A stretch of 11,848 nt of DNA from an uncultured Caulobacterales bacterium (GCA_903903715.1 CAIUZX010000045.1:1-11848); one strand, 5' to 3'; shown: positions 1 to 7,483, counted from the stretch's first letter. Numbers and translations: made by a program. Notes: generated from the sequence alone by a model not told the origin.

Positions 1-690
1 CGGCGTCGAGAACAGCACATCCGCATTGCCCGGCAGAGCAATCCCGGCAACAGGTCGCCCTGAACGCCCGTCCGACAGGGCCGTCAAAAGGCGGTGAACG
101 CCGTGGTCTGCAGCCTCAAGCACAGTCAGGCCCGGCAGAATGTCGCAAAAGATGTCTAGCAGCGACTGACGTACCGGATCATCCGGCCCGAAATGCCAGG
201 CGCCAGCGAGGGTCTCGCCGTCCTGATGCAGGGTCGCCGTCAGGCCGAAACCATCGTGACGCGCCAACAACCCTTCCGAAGGGGCGCCTTCCTCCATCGT
301 CCTGTGCTTCAGCTCCCCGGCGCGCTCCAGAAGAGCTGCGCGATAGGCGCTTGGCGCGCTCCGGAACGCCGCGCCAAGGCCGATCTGATCCAGCCGAAGT
401 GTCCAGGCCCCTTCCAAGCGAGACACGGTCAGACGACCAAACTCCGCAGCCACGGACTGGAGGTTCAGAAGCTGCTCATCGTTGAGCGTCGCCTGGGAAA
501 TCGAGACCACAACCGTCTCCTCGCCCGCAAGCTCGGCAGCGTCAAACAGCCCGGTCAAGCCGCGGACGGGATCCTCATCAGGCACCCACATTTCGAGAAA
601 ACCTCCCGACGCGCCATGGCCGCGGAGCTGGGTCAGAAGGCTCTGTTCAAAGTCCCGGACGAGATGGTCATAGTCTAGCGGCTCAGTCAT
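1..690 (-). CDS. Unrecognised conserved-looking protein, C-terminus cut by window edge
   Basis: An open frame of 230 codons runs from an ATG at 688-690 to the left edge without a stop, so the C-terminus is missing. The start overlaps the stop of the upstream aminotransferase gene in an ATGA arrangement, and codon use is GC-rich like the neighbours, so I take it as the last visible gene of the minus-strand operon. The protein begins MTEPLDYDHLVRDFEQSL, is soluble and acidic, and has no signal peptide or membrane segment in the visible part. Near residues 190-228 there is a stretch with EAADHGVHRLL and then GRPVAGIALPGNAD that looks like a conserved family segment, but I cannot name the family. 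No catalytic motif was recognised. Its coupling to the aminotransferase suggests a role in the same sugar pathway; the function is unknown. Confidence 0.75.
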   Translation of the reverse strand, partial: MTEPLDYDHLVRDFEQSLLTQLRGHGASGGFLEMWVPDEDPVRGLTGLFDAAELAGEETVVVSISQATLNDEQLLNLQSVAAEFGRLTVSRLEGAWTLRLDQIGLGAAFRSAPSAYRAALLERAGELKHRTMEEGAPSEGLLARHDGFGLTATLHQDGETLAGAWHFGPDDPVRQSLLDIFCDILPGLTVLEAADHGVHRLLTALSDGRSGRPVAGIALPGNADVLFSTP

Positions 691-1814
691 CTCGCCTCGC
701 CTGCAAAAAAGCCGTTCACCCGGTCGCAGACAAAGGCGACATCCTCCGGGTTAAGGAACTGGTTGATCGGAAGAGTCAGGATACGGCCGGCCTGACGCTC
801 CGCCTCGGGAAAATCGCCAAGGCGATACCCAAGTTTCGCCGCCGCGGGCTGCAGGTGGATCGGAATGGGGTAATGGATCGCCGTTCCGACGCCGCAGGCT
901 TCAAGCCAGGCCCTCAGCTCATTCCGCCGGTCAGTCTGGATCACGAAGGTGTGGTAGGTGTCGACAGCGTCCCCGCGCGGCTCTGGGAAAAACACGAAAG
1001 TTCGGTCAAGACGCTCTCGATAGAGCGCGGCGTTGCGGATCCGACGCTCCACGACTGACCCAAGACGGCCAAGGCGGAACCGAACGATCGCCGCCTGCAG
1101 GGTGTCTAGCCGCGACACGAAGCCGAACTCGATCACAGTGTTGCGATCGGCCATGCCGTGATTTCTTAGTCGACTGACCCTTTCCGCCACGTCGCTTCGG
1201 TTCGTGACCAGGATCCCCCCATCGCCGACGGCGTTGAGGTTCTTTAACGGGTGGAGGGAAAAACACCCGATGTCGCCGAATGTGCCGCTCAGCCGGTTCT
1301 GATACGTCGAGCCGATCGACTGGGCCGCATCCTCGATGACGACAAGATTATGCGCCTTCGCAATATCGAGGATCGCGGCCATCTCCGAAACGCGGCCGGT
1401 CAAATGGACCGGCATGATGGCTCGCGTCTTCGGCGTGATGGCGGCGGCGATCTTGCCGATGTCTATATTTTGGTCGGGACCGACGTCCACGAAAACCGGG
1501 CTTGCACCCACATGGACAATGGCTGCCGTGCTCGCGATAAAGGAGTTCGGCACGGTGATGACGTCATCCCCGCGCCCGACCCCCGCCGCAAGCAAGCCGA
1601 ACATCAACGCGTCCGTACCGGAATTGACCAGGACCGCATGCCGCACCCCCATCCATGCGGCGAGCTCGGCTTCCAGCCGCCCGATCAGTTCGCCGCCGAC
1701 GTGGTCTCCCCGCAGCAAGGTCTCCTGGATCAGGGGAAAGAGCTCGTCGCGCTCCTCCTCGACCTGGGCCTGCAAATTCACATAGGGGACGCGGCGTCGG
1801 ATGGGATCAGCCAT
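687..1814 (-). CDS. DegT/DnrJ/EryC1/StrS family PLP-dependent sugar aminotransferase (copy 1)
   Basis: This 375-residue protein has the full length and motifs of the DegT family, which transfers an amino group, usually from glutamate, to a keto group on an NDP-sugar in the cytoplasm. Visible marks are NSGTDAL at 64-70 (PLP phosphate binding), EDAAQS at 161-166 (Asp that pairs with the PLP ring nitrogen), and SLHPLKNLN with Lys191 as the likely Schiff-base lysine, followed by GDGG. The C-terminal part carries the HYPIPIH motif common in the family. Retention of the lysine argues against a ColD-type dehydratase, which has His there. The ATG at 1812-1814 overlaps the upstream gene's stop as ATGGCTGA, suggesting translational coupling. 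It is a divergent paralogue of its upstream neighbour. The substrate is not predictable from sequence alone. Confidence 0.95.
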   Translation of the reverse strand: MADPIRRRVPYVNLQAQVEEERDELFPLIQETLLRGDHVGGELIGRLEAELAAWMGVRHAVLVNSGTDALMFGLLAAGVGRGDDVITVPNSFIASTAAIVHVGASPVFVDVGPDQNIDIGKIAAAITPKTRAIMPVHLTGRVSEMAAILDIAKAHNLVVIEDAAQSIGSTYQNRLSGTFGDIGCFSLHPLKNLNAVGDGGILVTNRSDVAERVSRLRNHGMADRNTVIEFGFVSRLDTLQAAIVRFRLGRLGSVVERRIRNAALYRERLDRTFVFFPEPRGDAVDTYHTFVIQTDRRNELRAWLEACGVGTAIHYPIPIHLQPAAAKLGYRLGDFPEAERQAGRILTLPINQFLNPEDVAFVCDRVNGFFAGEAR

Positions 1815-2904
1815 AATATTCGGCGACGGTCGCGATCACATAGTCCTGCTCATCCCGAGACAGATGCTGGTCACATGGGAAGGAGATAATCTCCCGCGTA
1901 TGTCGGTCTGTCACGGGGAAGTCGCCCGCCTTGTGGCCGTAGATCTTCAATCCGTCCTGCAGGTAGAGGGGCACCGGATAGTGTATCTTGCATTCAATGC
2001 CGCGCGACTGGCAATGCTTGTACAAGCCGTCCCTGTCTTCAGCGAACACGATGTAGATGTGATAGACCTTCTTCATTCCGGACACGCGCGGCGGAATGCG
2101 GATCTGCTTGATCTGCCCAAGGGCGCGATCGAAATATTCGGCGTTCTCTATGCGTTGATCGGTGATCTGGTGCGTCGAGCCGATCAGCCAATTACCGACA
2201 ACCGCTTGAAGCGCGTCCAGGCGTGAATTGTAGCCGAGGACCTCGATCTCATCGCGGTTGCGCATCCCGTGATTGCGTAGCAGGCGCAGACGCGCGGCCA
2301 TGCCGTCGTCATTGGTGGTGACCACGCCGCCATCGCCCCAGACGTTCAGGTTCTTGAGGGGATGGAGGGAGAAGGAGCCCGCCTCCGCCCAGGTTCCGGC
2401 CCGCTTGCCGCCGATGTCCGCAAGGATCGCCTGACACGCGTCCTCGACCACAGGCAGGCCGCGCCGAAACGCAATCTCCATCAGCGGCTCCATCTGGGTC
2501 ATGTACCCCGTGAAGTGCACCGGCACGATGGCCTTGGTCCGCGGGGTGATCTTCGCTTCCACCTGTGAAACGTCCATGCAGAACGTATCGTCGCAATCGA
2601 CAAACACAGGAACAGCCCCCAGCTCGGCGATGGCCCCAACCGTGGCGATGAAGGTGTTCGCGGCGGTGATGACCTCGTCGCCATGACCCACGCCCAGCGC
2701 CTTTAGCGGCAGCTTGATGGCGTCCGTGCCCGATCCCACGCCAATCGCGTGCCGCACGCCGATCAGGTCTGCAAAGCGGCGCTCGAACTCCACAAGCGGT
2801 TTGCCCAGGGTAAAGTCGCCTGTGACGACGAACTCGCGCAGCTGGGCCATGAGATCATCGATCTGGCTGAACTGCTGCGGAAGATAGGAATATCGGACAT
2901 GCAT
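1807..2904 (-). CDS. DegT/DnrJ/EryC1/StrS family PLP-dependent sugar aminotransferase (copy 2)
   Basis: A second complete DegT-family aminotransferase of 365 residues. GSGTDAI (about 57-63), EDACQA (154-159) and SLHPLKNLN with Lys184 as the predicted PLP lysine are all present, followed by GDGG and, in the C-terminal domain, IHYPVPLYLQ. It shares with copy 1 the LHPLKNLN signature, the RNHGM segment and the SRLDALQA segment, so both belong to one subfamily, but the sequences differ widely elsewhere, including the N-terminus and the substrate-side loops. This suggests two distinct amination steps rather than a recent duplicate. The start is the ATG at 2902-2904, 10 bp after the E1 beta stop, with an AGG about 12 nt upstream as a modest ribosome site. 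The gene overlaps copy 1 by 8 bp. Confidence 0.95.
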   Translation of the reverse strand: MHVRYSYLPQQFSQIDDLMAQLREFVVTGDFTLGKPLVEFERRFADLIGVRHAIGVGSGTDAIKLPLKALGVGHGDEVITAANTFIATVGAIAELGAVPVFVDCDDTFCMDVSQVEAKITPRTKAIVPVHFTGYMTQMEPLMEIAFRRGLPVVEDACQAILADIGGKRAGTWAEAGSFSLHPLKNLNVWGDGGVVTTNDDGMAARLRLLRNHGMRNRDEIEVLGYNSRLDALQAVVGNWLIGSTHQITDQRIENAEYFDRALGQIKQIRIPPRVSGMKKVYHIYIVFAEDRDGLYKHCQSRGIECKIHYPVPLYLQDGLKIYGHKAGDFPVTDRHTREIISFPCDQHLSRDEQDYVIATVAEYYG

Positions 2905-2914
2905 GAGCGTTTAC

Positions 2915-4012
2915 CTAGAAGGGTCCGCGAAACGCGGGATTTGGCGCATCCACCGGAAGTTTCGCCCGGCGGGTCTGTATAGTGTCGATAGCGGGCCGCA
3001 GACGCGGGATCCACTCCGGCGAGAGTCGGCCCACCGCCTCAACGACGCCCTGCGAACTCGGATAGAAGGCGCCGACAAGGCCCCGGCTGCTCGGCGTCGG
3101 ATAGTCCGGTAATCCCAGACGGATAGGCGGGGCGCGCAGGTGTTGAAAGCCTTGTTCGGTGACCTGCGCCACGATCTCGGCGCCGAGGCCGAACATCTTC
3201 CATCCCGTGTCGACCACAATCAGTCGGCCAGTCCGGCGCACGGACTCGAAGATCGCCGTCAGATCCAGCGGACGGACGGCGCGCAGATCGAAAAGATCCG
3301 CCTGCACACCGCACTCCGCCATCAGATCCGCGGCCTCCATCGCCTCAAGAACCGCGAAGGACGACGCAACGATGGTCACATCATCCCCCACACGCATCCG
3401 GTTCTGTCCGCTGAGCGGGGCGCGATACATCTCTTGAGGCACATGCCCGATGACGGCGTGGAGCCAGCGATGCTCAAGGATGATCACCGGATTGTCGTCC
3501 TCGACCGCCGCAATCAACATGCCCTTCGCGTCATAGGGCGTCGACGGCATGATGACTTTCAGGCCAGGCGCCGATGCGAACACGGTCTCCAGCACCTGAC
3601 TATGCTCCGGCCCCTGCCCCCAGCCGCGGCCGATAATGAGCCGCACCACGAGGGGGACCTTGTGCTCTCCGTTCGTCACGAAGTGCATCTTGGCGCCGTT
3701 GTTCAGCAACTGCTCAAGCGCCAGCATGGCGAAGTCGACGCGCTGGTGAACCATGATCGGCCTTCGCCCCATGAGCGCCGAACCGATGGCGACCCCTGTC
3801 ATCCCGTTCTCCGCGACCGGCGTCTCGAAAACCCGCTCGCTCCCAAAGCGCTGCGCGAGGCCCAGTGTCGTTCCGAACACGCCCTTGGGGTCGGCGACGC
3901 CCTGCCCCATCATATAGACGCGGTCGTCCGCCGACAGGCACTGTTCGGTCGCCTCCCGGATGGCTTCCGCGGCCGATATCATTCTGGAAGTCTCGGTGGG
4001 GCGGTCAGGCAT
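2915..4012 (-). CDS. TPP-dependent 2-oxoacid dehydrogenase-type E1 beta subunit (transketolase-like pyrimidine-binding)
   Basis: The protein resembles the beta subunit of alpha2beta2 E1 enzymes (pyruvate, branched-chain or acetoin dehydrogenase type). The N-terminal pyrimidine-binding domain shows SAAEAIREAT, then PVAENGMTGVAIGSALMG, whose Glu is the expected activator of the TPP aminopyrimidine. The RVDFAMLALEQLLNNGAKMHF and GRGWGQGPEHSQ segments follow, and a transketolase C-terminal domain with FDLRAVRPLD and VVDTGW. The chosen ATG at 4010-4012 overlaps the E1 alpha stop as ATGCCTGA, the same arrangement as between the two aminotransferase genes. An ATG at 3980-3982 would give the shorter N-terminus more usual for the family and cannot be excluded. 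A longer in-frame extension to 4057 lies inside E1 alpha and is unlikely. It should form a heterotetramer with the product of the preceding gene. No E2 or E3 gene is in the window. Confidence 0.93.
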   Translation of the reverse strand: MPDRPTETSRMISAAEAIREATEQCLSADDRVYMMGQGVADPKGVFGTTLGLAQRFGSERVFETPVAENGMTGVAIGSALMGRRPIMVHQRVDFAMLALEQLLNNGAKMHFVTNGEHKVPLVVRLIIGRGWGQGPEHSQVLETVFASAPGLKVIMPSTPYDAKGMLIAAVEDDNPVIILEHRWLHAVIGHVPQEMYRAPLSGQNRMRVGDDVTIVASSFAVLEAMEAADLMAECGVQADLFDLRAVRPLDLTAIFESVRRTGRLIVVDTGWKMFGLGAEIVAQVTEQGFQHLRAPPIRLGLPDYPTPSSRGLVGAFYPSSQGVVEAVGRLSPEWIPRLRPAIDTIQTRRAKLPVDAPNPAFRGPF

Positions 4013-4967
4013 AGATCTGAAACTCTGACGAGGTTGGCAAAGGGCTCTCCAGAGCAAAGTCGAACGCCTCGGCGATCTCCTGATCGATCTGCGCGTTCAA
4101 CCCGGCTTCACTGCCTTCATCAAGGAGACCCAGAGCAAACAGTTTTTGTCGCGTGCGCTCGATCGGATCGCGGGCCTTCCAAACCTGGAACTCTTCCTCG
4201 GTCCGGTAGCCGATGTCGTTGTCGTAGCCCGGACCGCAGTGTTCCAGCCAGCGGTAGGTGTCGAACACCAGAAGGCTGGGTCCGCCGCCAGCGCGCGCCC
4301 GTTCAAACGCCTCGGTGGTCAGACGATATACCGCCTCCACATCATTCCCGTCAGCGGTCAGTGACCTGATGCCATGTGCCGCGCCGAGCCGTTGCAACGG
4401 CAGGTCCGGTTGGCGGTCGTTTAGGTGAGTATAGACCGAGAATAGGTTGTTTTCACACACAAATACGACGGGCAATTGCTTGAGCGCGGCGAAATTTGTG
4501 GCTTCATGAAACACGCCTTCCTCCACCGCAGCGTCTCCAAAGATCACTACGGCCACGGAGTGCGTCTGCGCCTGCTTCATCGCCAGAGCCGCGCCGACGG
4601 CCACAGGAATGCTGCTCGCCACAATGGGCAAGCTGAGCAACATGCCCGCGTCACGGTCGAAGATGTGCATTGAGCCGCCGCGCCCACCACAGCAGCCGGT
4701 CGCCTTGCCGTGGAACTCCGCCAGCATGCGCTTCAAATCCCCGCCCTTGGAGAGGTAGTGCGCATGGGCCCGATGAGTGGAGACGAGCTGGTCCCCGACC
4801 TTCATGGCCCGGCATACGCCGGCGGAAATCGCTTCCTGACCCACGGACAAGTGCACCGGGCAACGCATCTCGCCATCTTCGTATCGCCGGGAGATCTCCA
4901 GCTCCACCCTGCGGTTCCGCAGCATGTCGAAGAACAGCCCTTCCTGCGGAACGTCGTCCTGACTCAT
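4005..4967 (-). CDS. TPP-dependent 2-oxoacid dehydrogenase-type E1 alpha subunit
   Basis: This is the thiamine-diphosphate-binding alpha subunit of an E1-type enzyme. From the start chosen here it has 320 residues, the usual family length. Visible family marks are the opening FFDMLRNRRVELEISRRY, CPVHLSVGQEAISAG, STHRAHAHYLSKGGD, GRGGSMHIFD, and the TPP/magnesium motif running from GDAAVEEGVFHEATNFAAL to CENN. The motif reads GDA where pyruvate dehydrogenases normally have GDG. SVYTHLNDRQP follows, and then HCGPGYDNDIGYRTEEE, typical of E1 alpha proteins found in sugar loci. I chose the ATG at 4965-4967, with GGGA 8 nt upstream; an in-frame ATG at 5091-5093 would add 42 residues with poorer codon use and no family resemblance. 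The gene overlaps E1 beta by 8 bp, so the two are made together. Whether it decarboxylates a 2-oxoacid or transfers a carbon unit onto a sugar aldehyde is unknown. Confidence 0.93.
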   Translation of the reverse strand: MSQDDVPQEGLFFDMLRNRRVELEISRRYEDGEMRCPVHLSVGQEAISAGVCRAMKVGDQLVSTHRAHAHYLSKGGDLKRMLAEFHGKATGCCGGRGGSMHIFDRDAGMLLSLPIVASSIPVAVGAALAMKQAQTHSVAVVIFGDAAVEEGVFHEATNFAALKQLPVVFVCENNLFSVYTHLNDRQPDLPLQRLGAAHGIRSLTADGNDVEAVYRLTTEAFERARAGGGPSLLVFDTYRWLEHCGPGYDNDIGYRTEEEFQVWKARDPIERTRQKLFALGLLDEGSEAGLNAQIDQEIAEAFDFALESPLPTSSEFQIYA

Positions 4968-5148
4968 TAAAGTGTTCCCAACGCCATCGCGCACGCGAAG
5001 GCCACGATTTCCAACGTACCGCACACGCCCGATCTTGATCCCTAGACCAGTCGCTGCGCCATGATCGCTATTGTGCGCAGATTCGACCATCAAGGCAGGC
5101 TAAAGCCTCAATCTCGCGTCGAGCGCCAAGGCGACGGAAGTTTTCGGC
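4968..5148 (-). other. 181-bp spacer between kinase fusion and E1 alpha
   Basis: In this tightly packed operon the gap is unusually long. The part nearest E1 alpha (4968-5093) is open in frame with that gene and could be a 42-residue N-terminal extension, but its codons are less GC-biased than the gene body (CTA, TTA, GGA, AAT) and the predicted peptide does not look like the family. No convincing terminator hairpin with a U-run, no clear promoter and no small separate gene were seen. It may hold an internal promoter or a processing site. Confidence 0.4.
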
Positions 5149-6681
5149 CTATCTCAACAGCGTGGTCATGAAGCGCAGCAAGGCGACCCGCTCCACAGCC
5201 TGACGATGGCCGAGGATGCCCACCTTGATCGCCCCGGCGGCGTTGCCCAGCAGAGCCACATGATCCAGCCGTCCTCCCGCCGCCAACATCGGGGCGGTGA
5301 CGGCGAGAAAGGCGTCCCCGGCGCCGATGGTGTCCACGACCGAACGCGTCAGGGCCGGGATGCGGGTAAGCCCCTGCGTCTCGTTGTACGCGATGCAGCC
5401 AGAGCGACCGTGCGTCACGATCAGATTGCCGCACTCCATCATCGCGGGAAGCCTCTTTGAGACCACTTCCTCGATGTCCGCGTGTTTGGACCGGGTCGCC
5501 AGCCGCGCCTCCGGCGCGTCGATGCAGACATAATCGGCGCGCGGATACCGCGTGACGAGATTGAAGCCGTGATTTCCGCTGTTCGACTGCGCGTTCACGG
5601 CGAGGAAACGGGCCTTGTCCGCCATCAGCGCAATCATGGCTTCCGAGATCAGGCCGTGACCAAAATCCGTCACCAATACAAGGTCTGCGTCCGCGATCTT
5701 CGCACTGATCTGATCAAGCAGCCACCGCTCATCGTCGCCCACCAGGGGGGCGTCATCCATATGGTAGACTTCAAAGAGTTTTCGCGTGAAGGCGGCTTCG
5801 ACAAAGCGCACTTTTCGCGTCGTGGGGCGTCCCTTGCAGGGGCGGATCGCCAAGCCGACATTCGGCTTGGCGGCCTGCCTGACGAAGTCGTCCCACCCGT
5901 CGTCGCCGACCGAGGTGATCACCTCGACCTGACGGCAGAAGCTGGCGACATGGTTCGCGGCCGCGATCACGCCGCCGGCGAAGCTTTCAAGGCTTTCGTG
6001 ACGGGCGGCGATCACGGACTCCTTGGGCGGCTTTCCGATCGGCATGACATAATCGTATTGATCGATGATCGTCTCACCGATGATCAGCACCTTCAGATCG
6101 GCGACGGCGTCCACAATCGACTTCAGCTCATCGATCAGGGTCGGCGTACGGACCTGATCGATGAATGTCTTTACCTCAGACCCCGGAACCAACAGATGGC
6201 GATTGATGAGATGCGAAGAGCTGAACGTCAGGCCACCAGTGAAGGCGATGCGTCCGCCGCATGATTCCACAGCCAGGCGCTCACGGGTGATGTTGCCGGT
6301 GACGTCGGCGGCCTCGTCCTGATATTCGGCGCCCTTGACATAGACGTCCGGCCTCAGGGCCTCGATGACGGAGATGGACGTCGGCTCCTCGGAGATCGCG
6401 ACAAAATCGACGCACTTCAACGCCGCCAGCATTTCGGCCCTGAGCTCCGCCGGAAAGGCGGGACGGTCCGGGCCCTTGTTCACAAAGCGGTCCGCTGTGA
6501 TCGTGACGACGAGCCGGCTCCCCTCCCGACGCGCGGCCTCGAGGTGGCGCAGATGTCCGACATGGAGCAGATCGAACGTGCCGTGCGCCAGGACGATCAC
6601 GTCCTGGTTGTCGTGCTTGAGCTCATCCAGCACAGCGCGGAGCCCGCTAATTGAGTATATTTTTTCCCGGTTGACGCTCAC
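5149..6681 (-). CDS. Bifunctional nucleotidyltransferase / PfkB-family sugar kinase (HldE-like, domains in reversed order)
   Basis: This 510-residue fusion carries both HldE-type activities. Residues 1 to about 165 form a cytidylyltransferase-like domain: HGTFDLLHVGH at 33-43 includes the HxGH nucleotide-binding motif, RFVNKGPDRPAF follows at 65-76, and SSSHLIN at 154-160 sits where the family's second nucleotide-binding motif lies. Residues from about 196 to the end form a PfkB/ribokinase domain, with GETIIDQY at 202-209, the FAGGV segment near 234, and DTIGAGDAF at 450-458, whose Asp456 is the expected catalytic base. E. coli HldE has the kinase first, so the order here is reversed. By analogy it would phosphorylate C1 of a heptose-type sugar 7-phosphate and later join the 1-phosphate to a nucleotide. 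The start is a GTG at 6679-6681; the next Met is far inside the domain, and about 30 residues before HGTFD is normal. The first codons are unusually AT-rich, including an A6 run. Confidence 0.93.
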   Translation of the reverse strand: MSVNREKIYSISGLRAVLDELKHDNQDVIVLAHGTFDLLHVGHLRHLEAARREGSRLVVTITADRFVNKGPDRPAFPAELRAEMLAALKCVDFVAISEEPTSISVIEALRPDVYVKGAEYQDEAADVTGNITRERLAVESCGGRIAFTGGLTFSSSHLINRHLLVPGSEVKTFIDQVRTPTLIDELKSIVDAVADLKVLIIGETIIDQYDYVMPIGKPPKESVIAARHESLESFAGGVIAAANHVASFCRQVEVITSVGDDGWDDFVRQAAKPNVGLAIRPCKGRPTTRKVRFVEAAFTRKLFEVYHMDDAPLVGDDERWLLDQISAKIADADLVLVTDFGHGLISEAMIALMADKARFLAVNAQSNSGNHGFNLVTRYPRADYVCIDAPEARLATRSKHADIEEVVSKRLPAMMECGNLIVTHGRSGCIAYNETQGLTRIPALTRSVVDTIGAGDAFLAVTAPMLAAGGRLDHVALLGNAAGAIKVGILGHRQAVERVALLRFMTTLLR

Positions 6682-6897
6682 GAAAGTCTACACGCCCCCA
6701 AACTTTCAAAATTCAATACTTAATCAGAACAAACACAGACAAAGATAAAACACCCTAGTCCTAGACAGACGGGGCAATTTAATCCCGCAAATCCAGATAC
6801 AAAATGGGCATTCATCACATTACTTTGAATTTACCCTGCTAGAGGCGATTCGATCCGTGATTCATGTCGCGCCCTTGATCTGAAATCAACTTCCGAA
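6682..6897 (-). promoter_or_regulatory. AT-rich intergenic gap, possible internal promoter for the kinase-E1-aminotransferase half
   Basis: This 216-bp gap divides the minus-strand run in two. About 6690-6840 is much more AT-rich than anything else in the window, as is the first part of the following gene. On the minus strand a weak candidate -35 TTGTCT (complement of 6737-6742) is followed, after 18 nt, by TATTGA, which matches the -10 consensus poorly, so no promoter is asserted exactly. A small hairpin (TTGAT at 6875-6879 with ATCAA at 6885-6889) lies just after the phosphatase stop but lacks a U-run and is too weak to call a terminator. No small gene with a convincing start was found. Confidence 0.4.
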
Positions 6898-7479
6898 TCA
6901 AGGACCGATGCATAAGGATAGCTGATGAGCCGCCTGCGCAAGATCATCACAGATGTGGTCAGCCGCGGACGGTTGGCCCCGCTGCGCGATCCGTATTGTT
7001 CGCGCCCCTGCTCGTTGACCGCACGCCACATCGGTTTCCCGGTCACCGACCATCCATGACGCCTGAAGATCAATCCGCCAGCGCCGAGCCGCTTCTTTCA
7101 GGAAGAAAGGAGATGGCTTTCGACAGTCGCAGGGGCCACCCAGCGTCGGATGGGCTCCATCGGGGTGATGCAGGCAGTAAAAGGCCTCAACGATCCGCAC
7201 CCCCGCCGCGCAAAGATGTGTCGACAGGGCTTCGACGATCGCCTGGTGATCCGCAGGCGACGCCTTTCCGAGGGCCTGGTTGGGCTGATTGGAGACGATG
7301 AACAAAGACCACCCTGCCGCCTGAAGTCTCAGCATGGCGTCCACTGCTCCATCCGCCAACCGCAGGTCTGAAACGGTTCGGGGGGCCTCGAGGCGTCCGG
7401 TGTCATCATAAAACACGTTCAGATTGATCACACCGTCCCGATCGAGAAAGACCGCCTTCCGCGGACCACTCACGGACAC
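6898..7479 (-). CDS. HAD-IIIA phosphatase, GmhB-like (heptose bisphosphate phosphatase family)
   Basis: The 193-residue protein matches the histidinol-phosphate/GmhB branch of HAD phosphatases in length and motifs. Motif I is FLDRDGVIN, with Asp13 as the nucleophile and Asp15 as acid/base. Motif II is VSNQ (62-65). A GmhB-style zinc loop supplies Cys102, His104, Cys117 and Cys119 (YCLHH ... CDCRKP), and Lys121 follows. Motif IV is MVGDRETD at 143-150. In ADP-heptose synthesis GmhB removes the C7 phosphate from heptose 1,7-bisphosphate, and the isomerase gene upstream and the kinase fusion downstream fit that role here, although the actual sugar may differ. The start is a GTG at 7477-7479, 4 bp after the isomerase stop, with GGTGA a few bases upstream as the ribosome site. 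A second in-frame GTG lies two codons later. Confidence 0.92.
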   Translation of the reverse strand: MSVSGPRKAVFLDRDGVINLNVFYDDTGRLEAPRTVSDLRLADGAVDAMLRLQAAGWSLFIVSNQPNQALGKASPADHQAIVEALSTHLCAAGVRIVEAFYCLHHPDGAHPTLGGPCDCRKPSPFFLKEAARRWRIDLQASWMVGDRETDVACGQRAGARTIRIAQRGQPSAADHICDDLAQAAHQLSLCIGP

Positions 7480-7483
7480 GCGG

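Noticed and set aside
193..678. A 161-codon open frame on the plus strand opposite the left-edge gene
   Set aside because: It is antisense to a gene with an ATGA-coupled start and consistent codon use; its product is rich in Arg and Pro with no family features, as expected of a shadow frame in GC-rich DNA.
677..690. The first 14 bases of the left-edge gene match the first 14 bases of the methyltransferase gene at 10092
   Set aside because: The match covers only ATGACTGAGCCGCT, both proteins then diverge completely, and common codons make a short shared start plausible by chance.
687..1814. ColD-like deoxygenating dehydrase instead of aminotransferase
   Set aside because: ColD-type members replace the PLP lysine with His; both DegT proteins here keep the lysine in LHPLKNLN.
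3140..4369. A 409-codon plus-strand open frame across E1 beta and E1 alpha
   Set aside because: It lies opposite two clear E1 genes and the product (rich in His, Arg and Pro) has no recognisable domain; long antisense frames are common at this GC content.
6875..6889. Hairpin after the phosphatase stop as a terminator
   Set aside because: The stem is only 5 bp, mostly A/T, and no U-run follows on the minus strand.
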